Shown here: positions 1-8,257 of the stretch, piece by piece
Layout: each line of letters starts with the position of its first letter
How positions within the stretch are numbered: position 1 is the stretch's first letter
Made by a program: the position numbers and the translations under genes
The notes under the pieces: generated by a model
Told to the model about the DNA's origin: nothing
Seen by the model: the letters and a program-made list of their open reading frames with translations, nothing else
The model's database searches: none
Assembly: GCA_016839055.1 (NCBI GenBank)
Contig: JAEKNX010000005.1
Location: forward strand, 1-64,000
Source: Spirochaetales bacterium
Lineage (GTDB): Bacteria > Spirochaetota > Spirochaetia > UBA9216
Direction of reading: 5' to 3'
Length of the DNA stretch: 64,000 nt

Positions 1-76
1 TCGAGTTCATCCGTAATGTCGAGTTCATCCGTAATGTCGAGTTCATCCGTAATGTCGAGTTCATCCGTAATGTCGA
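1..76. repeat. 18-bp tandem repeat encoding DITDEL
   Basis: Four exact or near-exact 18-bp units (tcgagttcatccgtaatg) abut the left edge. Read on the minus strand they encode the hexapeptide DITDEL. The array probably continues outside the window. The identical DNA of the units suggests recent expansion or slippage within the acidic repeat gene. Confidence 0.9.
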
Positions 77-1868
77 GCTCATCATCTAATTCAAGGTCGA
101 TATCCTCTTCAGAAATCTCGACTTCCAGAGAATGCTCATCGAGATTGAATTTTTCATCATCAAAAGTGAGTTCTTCATCAATTTCCGGAGTGGATTCTTC
201 TTCGAGGCTGAACTCATCATCTGTAGTGAGTTCCTCATCGAGATTGAATTCTTCATTATCAAAAGTGAGTTCTTCATCAATTTCCGGAGCGGATTCGTCT
301 TCGAGGCTGAACTCTTCATCTGTAGTGAGTTCCTCATCGAGATTGAATTCTTCATCATCAATAGTGAGTTCTTCATCAATTTCCGGAGTGGATTCTTCTT
401 CGAGGCTGAACTCTTCATCTGTAGTGAGTTCCTCATCGAGGCTGAACTCTTCATCTGTAGTGAGTTCCTCATCGAGATTGAATTCTTCATCATCAATAGT
501 GAGTTCTTCATCAATTTCCGGAGTGGATTCTTCTTCGAGACTGAACTCTTTATCTGTAGTGAGTTCCTCATCGAGATTGGAATCTTCAGTCTCCATTCCT
601 TCGATATGCAAATCATTTGAGAGAAGCATATCGTCAAGATCCATACTGATGCCTTCTTCGGAAACCGCTTCTGAAGGAAGCGGTTCATCCTCTATATCGA
701 AAGTAATATCGTCGGTTAAAACTATGTCATCCGCAGCCGATTCTTCCGTGGTTTCAAGGACTATATTGTCAAGATCTATTTCATCTGAATCTTCGTCGTT
801 ATTAAAACCGGACAATAGTACCTCTGTGTCTTCCTGTGTAAAAATCTCGGAATCGAGAATGTCGTCGTTTAGAAGTGCTTCTACGTCGCTGTCGGTGATT
901 TCTTCTGAAGCATAGGGTTCTTCAGGTTCAGCATCTTCTATATATAGTTCGGATATGTCTATTTCTTCAAGAGCAGGGCTATGCTCTACTGATTCTTCAG
1001 CGGAAATGTCCTCGGGAGCCTCTTTCCCAGTACCGCTTTCTTCAGTGACAACTGCGGTATTTAGTATGTTGTCGAGTTCATCACCGGTAAGGGCTATTGT
1101 CTCATCCTCATCATCTTCAAAGAATCCCGGCACTTCTTCTGCTGGTTCTGCGGAAACATGTTTGTCAGTATATTTCATTGAGGAAAGTTCATTCTTTAAA
1201 TCCGAGAGCTCATTTTTAATAGAAAGCAGTTCTTCTTCTATTTTAAGCAGAATAGATCTGGAAGATTCGGTTTCAAGATCCTGTACTCCGGCAGCCTCCT
1301 TTAAGGATGAGATGCTGTCGGAAAAATCTTCTTCAACATTTGTCAAATCCGCTTCGAGTGCATCCAGGTCACTGAAATCATCATCGATGGACTCGTTTTC
1401 AAAGTCAAGGATATCTACTTCTTCTTCGAGATCGAGTTCCGGAAGATCCATCGACGAATCAATGGATTCAAATGAGGATTCATCAATAATTGAGTTTTCT
1501 TCTTCAGCTGTCGGTAGGGTAGAATCGGTTAGTTCATCAAAGGAAAAGTCATCATCAAGCGCATCTTCATCCGGAAGATCGAGTTCGCTCGATAAATCTG
1601 GAAGAGAGTCATCTTCAAGAGTACTTAGAAGTTCTTCTTCCTCGTCGGTTAGAGTTACATTTTCTTCAAAATCATCACTAATATCCAGATCTTCTAGTTC
1701 GAAATCGGTTTCAGCATTATCTTCAGCTTCGTCGATATCTTCCGGACCTGTTTTTACCCAGACACCGTATTTTTCAAGATCCCTATCTATTTCTGAATTC
1801 TTTTTACCAGTTGTCCCATCATTATCAAGTTCATCCATAGACAGATCAATATCGTCAAAAGCGGCCAT
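1..1868 (-). CDS. Acidic Glu/Asp/Ser-rich repeat protein, unknown function (partial, runs off the left edge)
   Basis: I translated this reading frame by hand. It starts at an ATG (1866-1868) behind a clear AGGAG ribosome site and stays open to base 1, so the C-terminus is missing. The start reads MAAFDDIDLSMDELDND, followed by a motif KYGVWVKTGPEDI near residue 33. The rest is extremely acidic. A short basic/leucine heptad region, probably a coiled coil, lies near residues 210-235, followed by the motif GFFEDDEDETIALTGDELDN. After about residue 425 come 33-residue repeats (EELTTDEEFSLEEEST-like), then hexapeptides DITDEL at the window edge. There is no signal peptide or membrane segment, so a cytoplasmic protein is likely. 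The Ser-rich open frames on the opposite strand are shadows of this gene. I do not recognise the family and assign no function. Confidence 0.85.
   Translation of the reverse strand, partial: MAAFDDIDLSMDELDNDGTTGKKNSEIDRDLEKYGVWVKTGPEDIDEAEDNAETDFELEDLDISDDFEENVTLTDEEEELLSTLEDDSLPDLSSELDLPDEDALDDDFSFDELTDSTLPTAEEENSIIDESSFESIDSSMDLPELDLEEEVDILDFENESIDDDFSDLDALEADLTNVEEDFSDSISSLKEAAGVQDLETESSRSILLKIEEELLSIKNELSDLKNELSSMKYTDKHVSAEPAEEVPGFFEDDEDETIALTGDELDNILNTAVVTEESGTGKEAPEDISAEESVEHSPALEEIDISELYIEDAEPEEPYASEEITDSDVEALLNDDILDSEIFTQEDTEVLLSGFNNDEDSDEIDLDNIVLETTEESAADDIVLTDDITFDIEDEPLPSEAVSEEGISMDLDDMLLSNDLHIEGMETEDSNLDEELTTDKEFSLEEESTPEIDEELTIDDEEFNLDEELTTDEEFSLDEELTTDEEFSLEEESTPEIDEELTIDDEEFNLDEELTTDEEFSLEDESAPEIDEELTFDNEEFNLDEELTTDDEFSLEEESTPEIDEELTFDDEKFNLDEHSLEVEISEEDIDLELDDELDITDELDITDELDITDELDITDEL
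124..590. repeat. 99-bp tandem repeats (33-residue units) inside the acidic gene
   Basis: The block beginning gtagtgagttcctcatcgag recurs at 223, 322, 421, 457 and 556. The spacing is 99 bp except for one extra 36-bp partial unit at 421-456. On the minus strand each unit encodes a 33-residue acidic repeat containing DEELTTDEEFSLEEE. The units are almost identical at DNA level, so the copy number may vary between strains. Confidence 0.9.
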
Positions 1869-2010
1869 TCTCTACTCCTGCAAAAAAACACTGCTTTTAG
1901 TATCGGCAGTTAAGCTTAATTAATAAATTATAATCATAATATATCAAATAAGAAAGTTACTTTCATCATAAAGACTCAAGAAAGATTTAAAAACAGCCGT
2001 TATTCCAATT

Positions 2011-2448
2011 ATGAATAGTTTTTCGAGAATTATAATTTCAGTCTATCTCATGGTCCTATGCTTTATGATAATTAATCTGATTTCAGGATCCGGCGGCATG
2101 ATGCCGTATAAGGAACTGGATTTATATAAAACGGCGATTATGACTAATATTAAAGACCTCGAGGGGATTAACAGGAGTCTTCAGATAGAGTCTGAGCGGT
2201 TGATTCATGATTCTGATGAAATCAAGATTAAAGCACGTGAGCTCGGCTGGATAGACTGGGATGAGGGTGTGATTATTGTTAAAGGATTCAGCAGATCGCA
2301 GATCGGTTATACAATGGGAAGGCTGCTGAGCCGGGAGCATAATAAGTATGAAAATACTACAATTTACAGGCTTGTGTCATTGATGATAGGCTTTTTATTT
2401 TATATAGCATCCGGTTTTCTGAAAAAAAACAGAATTAACTCAATTTAG
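2011..2448 (+). CDS. FtsB/DivIC-like septum-formation initiator family protein
   Basis: A 145-residue protein with a hydrophobic segment at about residues 6-25, a helical region at about 36-72 that may form a coiled coil, a conserved-looking KARELGWIDWDEGVIIVKG segment, and a second membrane segment at about 118-136. An N-terminal anchor, a coiled coil and a short ARELG-type motif are the layout of FtsB/DivIC divisome proteins, but the second membrane segment is unusual for them. If the match is right it would sit in the inner membrane and help assemble the division machinery. I see no ribosome site before the ATG. The gene stands alone and ends at a hairpin terminator. Confidence 0.6.
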   Translation: MNSFSRIIISVYLMVLCFMIINLISGSGGMMPYKELDLYKTAIMTNIKDLEGINRSLQIESERLIHDSDEIKIKARELGWIDWDEGVIIVKGFSRSQIGYTMGRLLSREHNKYENTTIYRLVSLMIGFLFYIASGFLKKNRINSI

Positions 2449-2531
2449 GTGAATATTATCAAAAAACTCGCAAATTAATTGGATTTTTGGATTCAAATTT
2501 ACTACACTAAGAGTAGGCAACACTTTCTCCT

Positions 2532-2584
2532 GTGAACGTGGGAGCAGAGCAGGGTATTTTTACCGCTTCCACGTTCGCTTCTTT
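2532..2584 (+). terminator. Hairpin terminator between convergent genes
   Basis: A 14-bp stem (gtgaacgtgggagc at 2532-2545 with gcttccacgttcgc at 2565-2578, including G-T pairs) is followed on the plus strand by the T-rich ttctttta. It lies between the convergent FtsB-like and DUF1015 genes. It fits termination of the plus-strand gene best, because the minus side lacks a T run. Confidence 0.7.
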
Positions 2585-2605
2585 TATTGCGAGAGATGTT
2601 CATCC

Positions 2606-3937
2606 CTATTTTATCAACCTTGATTCGACGTAAAATCTCTTCTCGAAGGCTTCGCCCATGGAAAAAGTCTTTCTAGGAAAGGCTCCGTCATCAATAACTG
2701 TCTGAAAGAAGGTGTCTTTGGATATCGAGGGCAGAAAGATGCCGATATTTCCTGGTTTTCTGCCGATATTATCGGTAATATCGACCCCGTGAATATAGTC
2801 TACAGTACCTTCGTATTTATCAAGATAATTATCGATAAAATTCTGAATTGTCCCCGCTATAATCGAGGAAGTTGGTTTTAGGGCTTCAATCAGCCCGTAT
2901 TCGCTGTCGCAGCTGTAGCCGCAGATCTGTTTGTCGCCCGCATTGTTTACCTCATTTATCATTTCGTCGAGGGTTTTAGTTGTTTTTATTATGAACTGAT
3001 TATCTTTGGAAAGGGATTCAAAAAAATGTTCAGGGTTAGTTTCGAAGATAGCCCTGTGAATTGCCTCAAACTCGATTCCTTCTGAGTAGATATTGACCAG
3101 CTCCACGAGCGCCCATCTTGAAGGATGACTCATCAGGCCCGGCTCATCTGCATGTTCTTTTTTGTAATTCTCCCAGATGGTTTTCGCAGTGGCGAGTGAA
3201 TGGTTGCCGTCACCCATGGCGAATAGAAAAGCATTTTCACTGTTATAATGTTTTTTAAGCTTATCAGAGGAACCGAGATTTTCGAGGGCAGCGGCGAGGT
3301 TGCTCAGAATTTCCTTTGAATTAACCCTATATCCGGTAAGGTGGCCGCTGTCCATCATCAGGTCAAAATCATAGACTTTTTCAAGGGAATCTTTTAATTC
3401 AGCTAGAGGTTCTATGATGCTTTTTTCAGCATCATCGATGAGAACCATAATATGTGGAAGCTCAAGCCGGGCATTTTCCCGAATTCTAACCCTGGGAGGG
3501 ATTCTCTCTAAAATGGTACCCTCTGTTGCCCGGATAAGGCTTTGTGAATTCTTGCTGAAATCATAATGCTCAAGATCCAGGGCGGTCATCAGTCCCCACC
3601 TGTTCTTCGTTTTCGGGGTGTCGCGCTTTAAAAGGATAAAACCTTTTTCCGGATCGGCTAAGACTCCTTGGTTGATATAATCCAGCATTGTACTGTTAAT
3701 TAATTCAATACGCTCATCCTCGTCGCCGTCATCGAGGTAGCATTCGGGAAAGATCAGATTAAGTGTACTGGGATATCCTGCAGTCAGCTTGGCGGCACTA
3801 GCCCAGTATTCAGGCTGTGAAGTGTACTGGTCGCAGGCGATGACAGCCCATTTTCCCATTGCCGTGTTCTTTTTCGGCAACATAATATCAGGTATCTGAA
3901 TACCGTAGTGTTTGAATATTTCCTCGTGCTTTTCCAT
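2606..3937 (-). CDS. DUF1015 domain protein
   Basis: A 443-residue soluble protein that matches the DUF1015 family over its whole length. It has the N-terminal segment KKNTAMGKWAVIACDQYTSQ and the highly conserved AMGDGNHSLATAK motif at about residue 240. The biochemical role of the family is not established. In several bacteria such genes lie near serine biosynthesis genes, but here serC is 20 kb away. There is no ribosome site upstream. A promoter with its -10 box six bases before the ATG suggests a leaderless message. Confidence 0.9.
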   Translation of the reverse strand: MEKHEEIFKHYGIQIPDIMLPKKNTAMGKWAVIACDQYTSQPEYWASAAKLTAGYPSTLNLIFPECYLDDGDEDERIELINSTMLDYINQGVLADPEKGFILLKRDTPKTKNRWGLMTALDLEHYDFSKNSQSLIRATEGTILERIPPRVRIRENARLELPHIMVLIDDAEKSIIEPLAELKDSLEKVYDFDLMMDSGHLTGYRVNSKEILSNLAAALENLGSSDKLKKHYNSENAFLFAMGDGNHSLATAKTIWENYKKEHADEPGLMSHPSRWALVELVNIYSEGIEFEAIHRAIFETNPEHFFESLSKDNQFIIKTTKTLDEMINEVNNAGDKQICGYSCDSEYGLIEALKPTSSIIAGTIQNFIDNYLDKYEGTVDYIHGVDITDNIGRKPGNIGIFLPSISKDTFFQTVIDDGAFPRKTFSMGEAFEKRFYVESRLIK

Positions 3938-3943
3938 AAAAAG

Positions 3944-3972
3944 ATTTTACTTGAATTATGATTTGTTGACAA
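3944..3972 (-). promoter_or_regulatory. Promoter of the DUF1015 gene (leaderless arrangement)
   Basis: On the minus strand, TTGTCA (3972-3967), a 17-bp spacer and TAAAAT (3949-3944) lie six bases before the ATG at 3937. The expected transcription start falls at or beside the A of the ATG, and there is no Shine-Dalgarno sequence. Confidence 0.65.
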
Positions 3973-4006
3973 CACTCAATTTTTAGGAAGAGTTTTCAGT
4001 TTTGCC

Positions 4007-4138
4007 CGGCAATTCTGAATTTTACTGCAATTCCCCCGAATGTCGGCCCTTGCTGACCCCAGCGGCGGCATACAAAGGCAGACAAATTTAGAACTACTGA
4101 GTTTAGCCGATTTTCCTTTACAGCGGGAATTACTTCTG
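4007..4138 (-). mobile_element. Copy A of the dispersed foldable repeat (internally deleted)
   Basis: This copy lies in the opposite orientation to the other two, at 30434-30699 and 50139-50406. Its left part (aattctgaattttactgcaa, then ttcccccgaatgtcggccct) is nearly identical to the reverse complement of 50355-50406. The sequence then jumps at a run of C to agcggcggcatacaaaggca, which matches the reverse complement of 50274-50293. About 60 bases of the apical stem are therefore missing. Inverted ends (aattctgaatttt and aaatttagaactactga) are kept at 4011-4100. Beyond 4100 the similarity weakens to fragments such as gcgggaatta. Confidence 0.8.
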
Positions 4139-4145
4139 GTATTTT
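4117..4145 (+). promoter_or_regulatory. Promoter of the 4152 gene (leaderless arrangement)
   Basis: TTTACA (4117-4122), a 17-bp spacer and TATTTT (4140-4145) lie six bases before the ATG at 4152. No Shine-Dalgarno sequence is present. The promoter overlaps the degraded right end of repeat copy A, so the element may supply part of it. Confidence 0.55.
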
Positions 4146-4151
4146 GTTTTA

Positions 4152-5057
4152 ATGCCTGCTGTCAAAGCTTATATTAATCTTGATTTCCTCCCTCCTTCGA
4201 CCGAAAGACTTTTCGAGCTGCCGGATGCGGCTCGGAAGGAGGGGGTAAATGAGATTGTTTTGAAAATAATCAACAATTTTCCCTGGGAATTCGAACCGAG
4301 AATGAGATCAGACTTTTTTTTCCCTGAGAATGTCATCGCTTATTTTTTTAGATTATGTACACAGGCTAATATACGGATATCCTTTGTGTTCCCCGGCCCC
4401 GATGATTTCGGGAGGCTGCTTAGACTTTCAGGTTATACAAGACTCGCTGGATCAAGCGGGGGGATGGTTTTAATTGATCCTGACAGCGTAGGGCTTAAAT
4501 CTTTTCTGGAATCTATTTTTGAAGACGTTGTCAGCCTGGTTCCAGATGTAGGCAACTTCATCCTTCGTCAGCCTGAGAAAAAGAATGAGAGCAGTCAATA
4601 CTGGACTGCTTTCAACAAGCTTGCCGTAGAGAGCGCGGAAGCATGCGGCTGTAAGACTGAAATGACCGAAAGAGAAATGCCTTTTACTTTTGCCGAGGAT
4701 GTCTTTACCGCAGCCGGAACGGGAAGTCTTCCCCGGCTTTCCGACATTCTGACTGACAGTATCGAAAATTTTCAGAAATCAGTCTTCAAACTCAGACAGT
4801 TTTCGATAATGAGCAGTCTGTGTTTTAACGGACCAGCCGCCGATTACGATAATGTCTTTGAGCTGTATGGACGTCTTTTAGTACAGAGAAGGAGGCTTGA
4901 TGAGAGTCTTGAGTCTTTCCGCCTTTCTGGCGGGGCTGTACTGGATCGTGACTGGCTTGAGAAGTATCTGTCGTCTATACGCATTGCTGCCGAGGAAGAT
5001 GTTTTTAATATTGCTATGAGGCTCAAACAGCTTGGGCTTTTAAATGAAGTTTTTTGA
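4152..5057 (+). CDS. Protein of unknown function
   Basis: A 301-residue soluble protein without a signal peptide or membrane segment. It contains a FFFPENVIAYFFRLCTQANI stretch and an alternating hydrophobic pattern (RISFVFPGP, GGMVLIDPDS) that would suit an alpha/beta fold. The C-terminal half (about 200-300) is mainly helical, with an RRRLDESLESF segment. I do not recognise the family. It stands alone between a divergent DUF1015 gene and ilvD, and appears to be read from a leaderless promoter. Confidence 0.75.
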   Translation: MPAVKAYINLDFLPPSTERLFELPDAARKEGVNEIVLKIINNFPWEFEPRMRSDFFFPENVIAYFFRLCTQANIRISFVFPGPDDFGRLLRLSGYTRLAGSSGGMVLIDPDSVGLKSFLESIFEDVVSLVPDVGNFILRQPEKKNESSQYWTAFNKLAVESAEACGCKTEMTEREMPFTFAEDVFTAAGTGSLPRLSDILTDSIENFQKSVFKLRQFSIMSSLCFNGPAADYDNVFELYGRLLVQRRRLDESLESFRLSGGAVLDRDWLEKYLSSIRIAAEEDVFNIAMRLKQLGLLNEVF

Positions 5058-5107
5058 CAATTTTTTACGCTATAATAGTTTAGCTTCTTGTCGTTAAAAA
5101 CACTTCA

Positions 5108-5162
5108 AAGGCTCTGTCAAAAAACCGCAGGTTTTCAATAACACGATTTTTGAAAGAGCCTT
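5108..5162 (+). other. Long hairpin between the 4152 gene and ilvD
   Basis: The arms aaggctctgtcaaaaa (5108-5123) and tttttgaaagagcctt (5147-5162) pair over 16 bases with one mismatch around a 23-base loop. No T run follows, so it is a poor intrinsic terminator. It could be an ilvD leader structure or a processing site. Confidence 0.5.
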
Positions 5163-5234
5163 AAATTTATACAATATTGCTAAATAAAATGAAAAATAGT
5201 ATTCTCGAATTACATTGAGTTTAAGGAGCTTATT

Positions 5235-7070
5235 ATGAGTATACCACTACGAAGCGCAGTAACAACTGAAGGCCGCCGCATGGCAGGTGCAAGAAGTCTC
5301 TGGAGAGCTAACGGGATGCGGAAAGAGCATTTCGGCAGACCTATTATTGGTATTGCTAACTCTTTCACTCAATTTGTTCCGGGGCATGTACACCTTCATG
5401 ATATAGGACAGAAGATTAAAGGAATTATCGAGGAGAAGGGCTGTTTTGCCGCCGAATTTAATACTATCGCGATCGATGACGGCATAGCAATGGGCCACAG
5501 CGGAATGCTGTATTCCCTTCCATCGAGAGAACTGATTGCCGACAGTGTTGAATATATGTGTAATGCACACAGGGTTGATGCCCTGATATGCATCAGCAAT
5601 TGTGATAAGATTACTCCAGGCATGATGATTGCAGCCGTCCGCCTGAATATTCCTGTTATTTTCGTATCCGGTGGCCCCATGGAAGCCGGAATGGTGAAGG
5701 GCAAGGCAACCGATTTAATCGATGTAATGATTAAGGGCGGCGACAATTCGGTTTCGGATGAGGATCTTGCGGACTATGAGGAACATTCCTGTCCAACCTG
5801 CGGATCATGCGCCGGAATGTTCACCGCGAATTCTATGAATTGCCTAAATGAGGCACTAGGCCTTGCTCTTCCGGGTAACGGAACAGTCGTCGCGACTCAT
5901 AGTAACAGAACTAAACTTTTCGAGAAGGCTGCCAGGCTGATAGTCGAACTTGCTGACCGTTATTACACCAACGGAGATGTGAGTGTCCTTCCTCGGAATT
6001 TGCTTACAAAGGCTGTCTTCAGTAATGCTATGGCTCTTGATATTGCGATGGGCGGATCTACTAATACCGTTCTACATCTTCTCGCGGTAGCCAATGAGGC
6101 AGGTGCTGATTTTACCATGCAGGATATCGATAAGCTTTCACGAAAGGTTCCCTGTATATCCAAGGTTGCTCCAAACTCGAGCTACCACATTCAGGATGTT
6201 AACCGGGCCGGCGGAATAATGGGAATACTGGGGGAGCTTGAGAGGGGAGGCCTTATTGACGACAGTGTCGGACGGCTTGATTTTAAGACCCTGAAAGATG
6301 CGCTTGAAGCCTACGATATAATGAGACCGGATCATACTAAATACGCTGAAGACTTGTATATGAGTGCGCCGGGGAATTCAGGCCGGAACCTCGTCATGGG
6401 ATCCCAGAGCACATTATATGCGGAACTCGATAATGACAGAGCCGGAGGCTGTATCAGAGATATTGAATCATGTTACTATCCTGACGGAGGACTAGCGATA
6501 CTTTTCGGCAATATCGCGGAGAAGGGATGTATAGTTAAAACCGCCGGAGTAGACCCGTCAATTTATAAATATTCCGGTTCTGCCTGTGTTTTCGAGAGTC
6601 AGGACGATGCCTGTGATGGTATACTCGACGGCACTGTAAAAGCCGGCGATGTTGTGATTATCCGGTATGAAGGACCAAAGGGCGGACCAGGAATGCAGGA
6701 AATGCTGTATCCGACAACCTATCTAAAATCGATGAAGATTGATAAGGAATGTGCCTTGTTAACCGACGGTAGATTTTCAGGCGGGACCTCCGGTCTTTCA
6801 ATCGGGCACGTATCACCGGAAGCGGCAGCAGGCGGAGCTATTGCGCTGGTCAGAACCGGCGACAGGATAGAGATTGATATCCCGAACAGGACAATAAAGC
6901 TACTAGTTGATGATGATATTCTTGAAAAAAGAAGAAAAGACGAAACGGCGAAGGGTAAGGATTCCTTCAAACCCATCGGACGCGACAGGCAGATTTCAAC
7001 AGCGCTTAAAGCTTATGCAATGTTTGCCTCTTCGGCAGATAAAGGCGCGGTAAGGGTTCTTCCTGAATAG
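5235..7070 (+). CDS. ilvD: Dihydroxy-acid dehydratase
   Basis: IlvD dehydrates 2,3-dihydroxy-isovalerate and 2,3-dihydroxy-3-methylvalerate to the 2-oxo acids, the third step of valine and isoleucine synthesis. The 611 residues match the usual length. Visible family motifs are [12 protein letters not shown] and [20 protein letters not shown], whose cysteines bind the iron-sulfur cluster, and [20 protein letters not shown] near the C-terminus. The start follows a clear AAGGAG. The gene is not in an ilv operon here: no ilvB, ilvC or ilvE is adjacent. A 175-bp leader with a long hairpin precedes it. Confidence 0.97.
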   Translation: MSIPLRSAVTTEGRRMAGARSLWRANGMRKEHFGRPIIGIANSFTQFVPGHVHLHDIGQKIKGIIEEKGCFAAEFNTIAIDDGIAMGHSGMLYSLPSRELIADSVEYMCNAHRVDALICISNCDKITPGMMIAAVRLNIPVIFVSGGPMEAGMVKGKATDLIDVMIKGGDNSVSDEDLADYEEHSCPTCGSCAGMFTANSMNCLNEALGLALPGNGTVVATHSNRTKLFEKAARLIVELADRYYTNGDVSVLPRNLLTKAVFSNAMALDIAMGGSTNTVLHLLAVANEAGADFTMQDIDKLSRKVPCISKVAPNSSYHIQDVNRAGGIMGILGELERGGLIDDSVGRLDFKTLKDALEAYDIMRPDHTKYAEDLYMSAPGNSGRNLVMGSQSTLYAELDNDRAGGCIRDIESCYYPDGGLAILFGNIAEKGCIVKTAGVDPSIYKYSGSACVFESQDDACDGILDGTVKAGDVVIIRYEGPKGGPGMQEMLYPTTYLKSMKIDKECALLTDGRFSGGTSGLSIGHVSPEAAAGGAIALVRTGDRIEIDIPNRTIKLLVDDDILEKRRKDETAKGKDSFKPIGRDRQISTALKAYAMFASSADKGAVRVLPE

Positions 7071-7076
7071 AGGAAG

Positions 7077-7223
7077 TCAGGCACAGACCAGATTTTTCCG
7101 ATGCTGTTCAACCTTGCGTGCCGTTTTGAGGGTTCTTAGGAGTTCATCGAGTTCCTGGGGGTCCTCTGTTTTTTTCATGCTGTATTCAAGAAAATTAATT
7201 AAATCAGTTATAGCACTACCCAT
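7077..7223 (-). CDS. Small 48-residue helical protein
   Basis: I translated this by hand. The ATG at 7221-7223 follows a strong AAGGAGAG site, and the frame runs to a TGA at 7077-7079, only 7 bases past the convergent ilvD stop. The product MGSAITDLINFLEYSMKKTE... is mostly helical and charged (DPQELDELLRTLKTARKVEQ), with no membrane segment. I do not recognise it. The strong ribosome site and amphipathic pattern favour a real gene. Confidence 0.6.
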   Translation of the reverse strand: MGSAITDLINFLEYSMKKTEDPQELDELLRTLKTARKVEQHRKNLVCA

Positions 7224-7322
7224 AAGTCACTCTCCTTCTTTTATATTATCGGAAAGGCTCTGTTATTTTTCCAGTAAATATGGTTAACTTTTATTTTAAA
7301 TTAACTATAAACGGAGAAAAAC

Positions 7323-7841
7323 ATGAATGCGCTTCTTGCTTCTGGAATAATTGTTCTTTTGATGCGAATTTTACAGGATCTTGTATTTAACTTTAAAATT
7401 GAAATGTTTAACCGAGGCAAAAAAGCCGGCGTAATCGGGATAAATTTTTTTGAGAGCATAATCGGAATGTCGGTTATTGCCCTGGTTGTTAAATATATTG
7501 ATCAAGATCCCAGGCTTTTAATATTTTTAGGCTTCGGTTCATCAATCGGCGGTCTGATTGTTATTAAAATCCGTGATAAGATGAATGTGAAGATAATCGG
7601 GCAACGTCAATATTATGCAAGAATATCATTTATTGGAAATGAAGATCTTGTTGAGATCCTCCGCGATAATAATTTCCTTTTTACTGTTGAAACTAAGGAA
7701 TTTCTCGATGGTCAGGTTCGGACTATTATTGAGGGATCTCTCGAGAACAGGGCAAGAAAAGAGAAGCTAAAAACCTTTTTGAAGGATAGAGAGAACAAAA
7801 TTGTTACAATTATTCCGGCTAGGGAAGTGTACTGGGTGTAG
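7323..7841 (+). CDS. UPF0316/DUF2179-like membrane protein
   Basis: A 172-residue protein with three predicted membrane segments in the first 85 residues (about 2-18, 38-58, 66-82), followed by a cytoplasmic domain. The layout and the segment LLMRILQDLVFNFKIEMFNR resemble the UPF0316 (DUF5698/DUF2179) family, whose function is unknown. The ribosome site GGAGA lies 5 bases before the ATG. It is a single gene. Confidence 0.6.
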   Translation: MNALLASGIIVLLMRILQDLVFNFKIEMFNRGKKAGVIGINFFESIIGMSVIALVVKYIDQDPRLLIFLGFGSSIGGLIVIKIRDKMNVKIIGQRQYYARISFIGNEDLVEILRDNNFLFTVETKEFLDGQVRTIIEGSLENRARKEKLKTFLKDRENKIVTIIPAREVYWV

Positions 7842-8137
7842 CTGTAGGTTCGGTTATTTAAAGTATTGGTGTTAATAATGTAAATTATTTTTATAGTCCG
7901 TCTATAGTTTCCGGGGGATTATGAACAAGGAGCAGAGTCTTTCTGTTTCTTTTTCTCAGTTATAGAGATTGCTAAAAACGAATTGAATCCTTAAGGTTTA
8001 AATGTCGCTTCATTATTTCATCTTTTTCTTGAGTAAGAGTAGGGTGAAGATAACATCCTTTTTCTTTTTAAATAATGTAGAGAATAATACTTTTAGGAGT
8101 ATGGTAATAAAGTTAAACATATTTATATTATCGGCAG
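7842..8137. other. Gap between convergent genes, nothing recognised
   Basis: AT-rich sequence downstream of two convergent genes. I found no open frame with a ribosome site longer than about 16 codons, no RNA motif and no copy of the dispersed repeat. Confidence 0.6.
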
Positions 8138-8168
8138 TTACTAATATGGAAAATTTTCCAATTAGTAA
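8138..8168. repeat. Near-perfect palindrome
   Basis: ttactaatatggaaaa and ttttccaattagtaa are inverted copies with a single bulged base and essentially no loop. It lies in the gap between convergent genes. It could be an operator-like or cruciform site, or a relic of a terminator. No T run flanks it. Confidence 0.5.
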
Positions 8169-8202
8169 ATAAAATTATAGTACGATCATGATGAAATGGA
8201 TA

Positions 8203-8236
8203 GAAAAAGATATTGTCCTTAGCCTGCAGGACAATA
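8203..8236 (-). terminator. Intrinsic terminator of the small exported protein gene
   Basis: On the minus strand a 9-bp perfect stem (tattgtcct at 8211-8219 with aggacaata at 8228-8236) is followed by TCTTTTTC. It lies 22 bases beyond the stop of the gene at 8258-8743. Confidence 0.75.
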
Positions 8237-8257
8237 CTTTCTAAGTAGTTATGGAAT

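Noticed and set aside
1-590. Regular repeats that could suggest a CRISPR array
   Set aside because: Units are tandem without unique spacers, keep a coding frame, and encode acidic peptide repeats.
16-1923. Long serine-rich open frames on the plus strand
   Set aside because: They are antisense to the acidic repeat gene on the minus strand, whose GAA/GAT/GAG codons read as TCA/ATC/TTC on the other strand. The minus frame has a proper ribosome site and coherent protein motifs.
5054-5076. TTGACA followed by TATAAT upstream of ilvD
   Set aside because: The spacer is only 11 bases, too short for a sigma-70-type promoter, although each box is perfect.
5058-5234. A T-box or other amino-acid riboswitch upstream of ilvD
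   Set aside because: I found no T-box sequence, specifier loop or terminator with T run; only a simple hairpin is visible.
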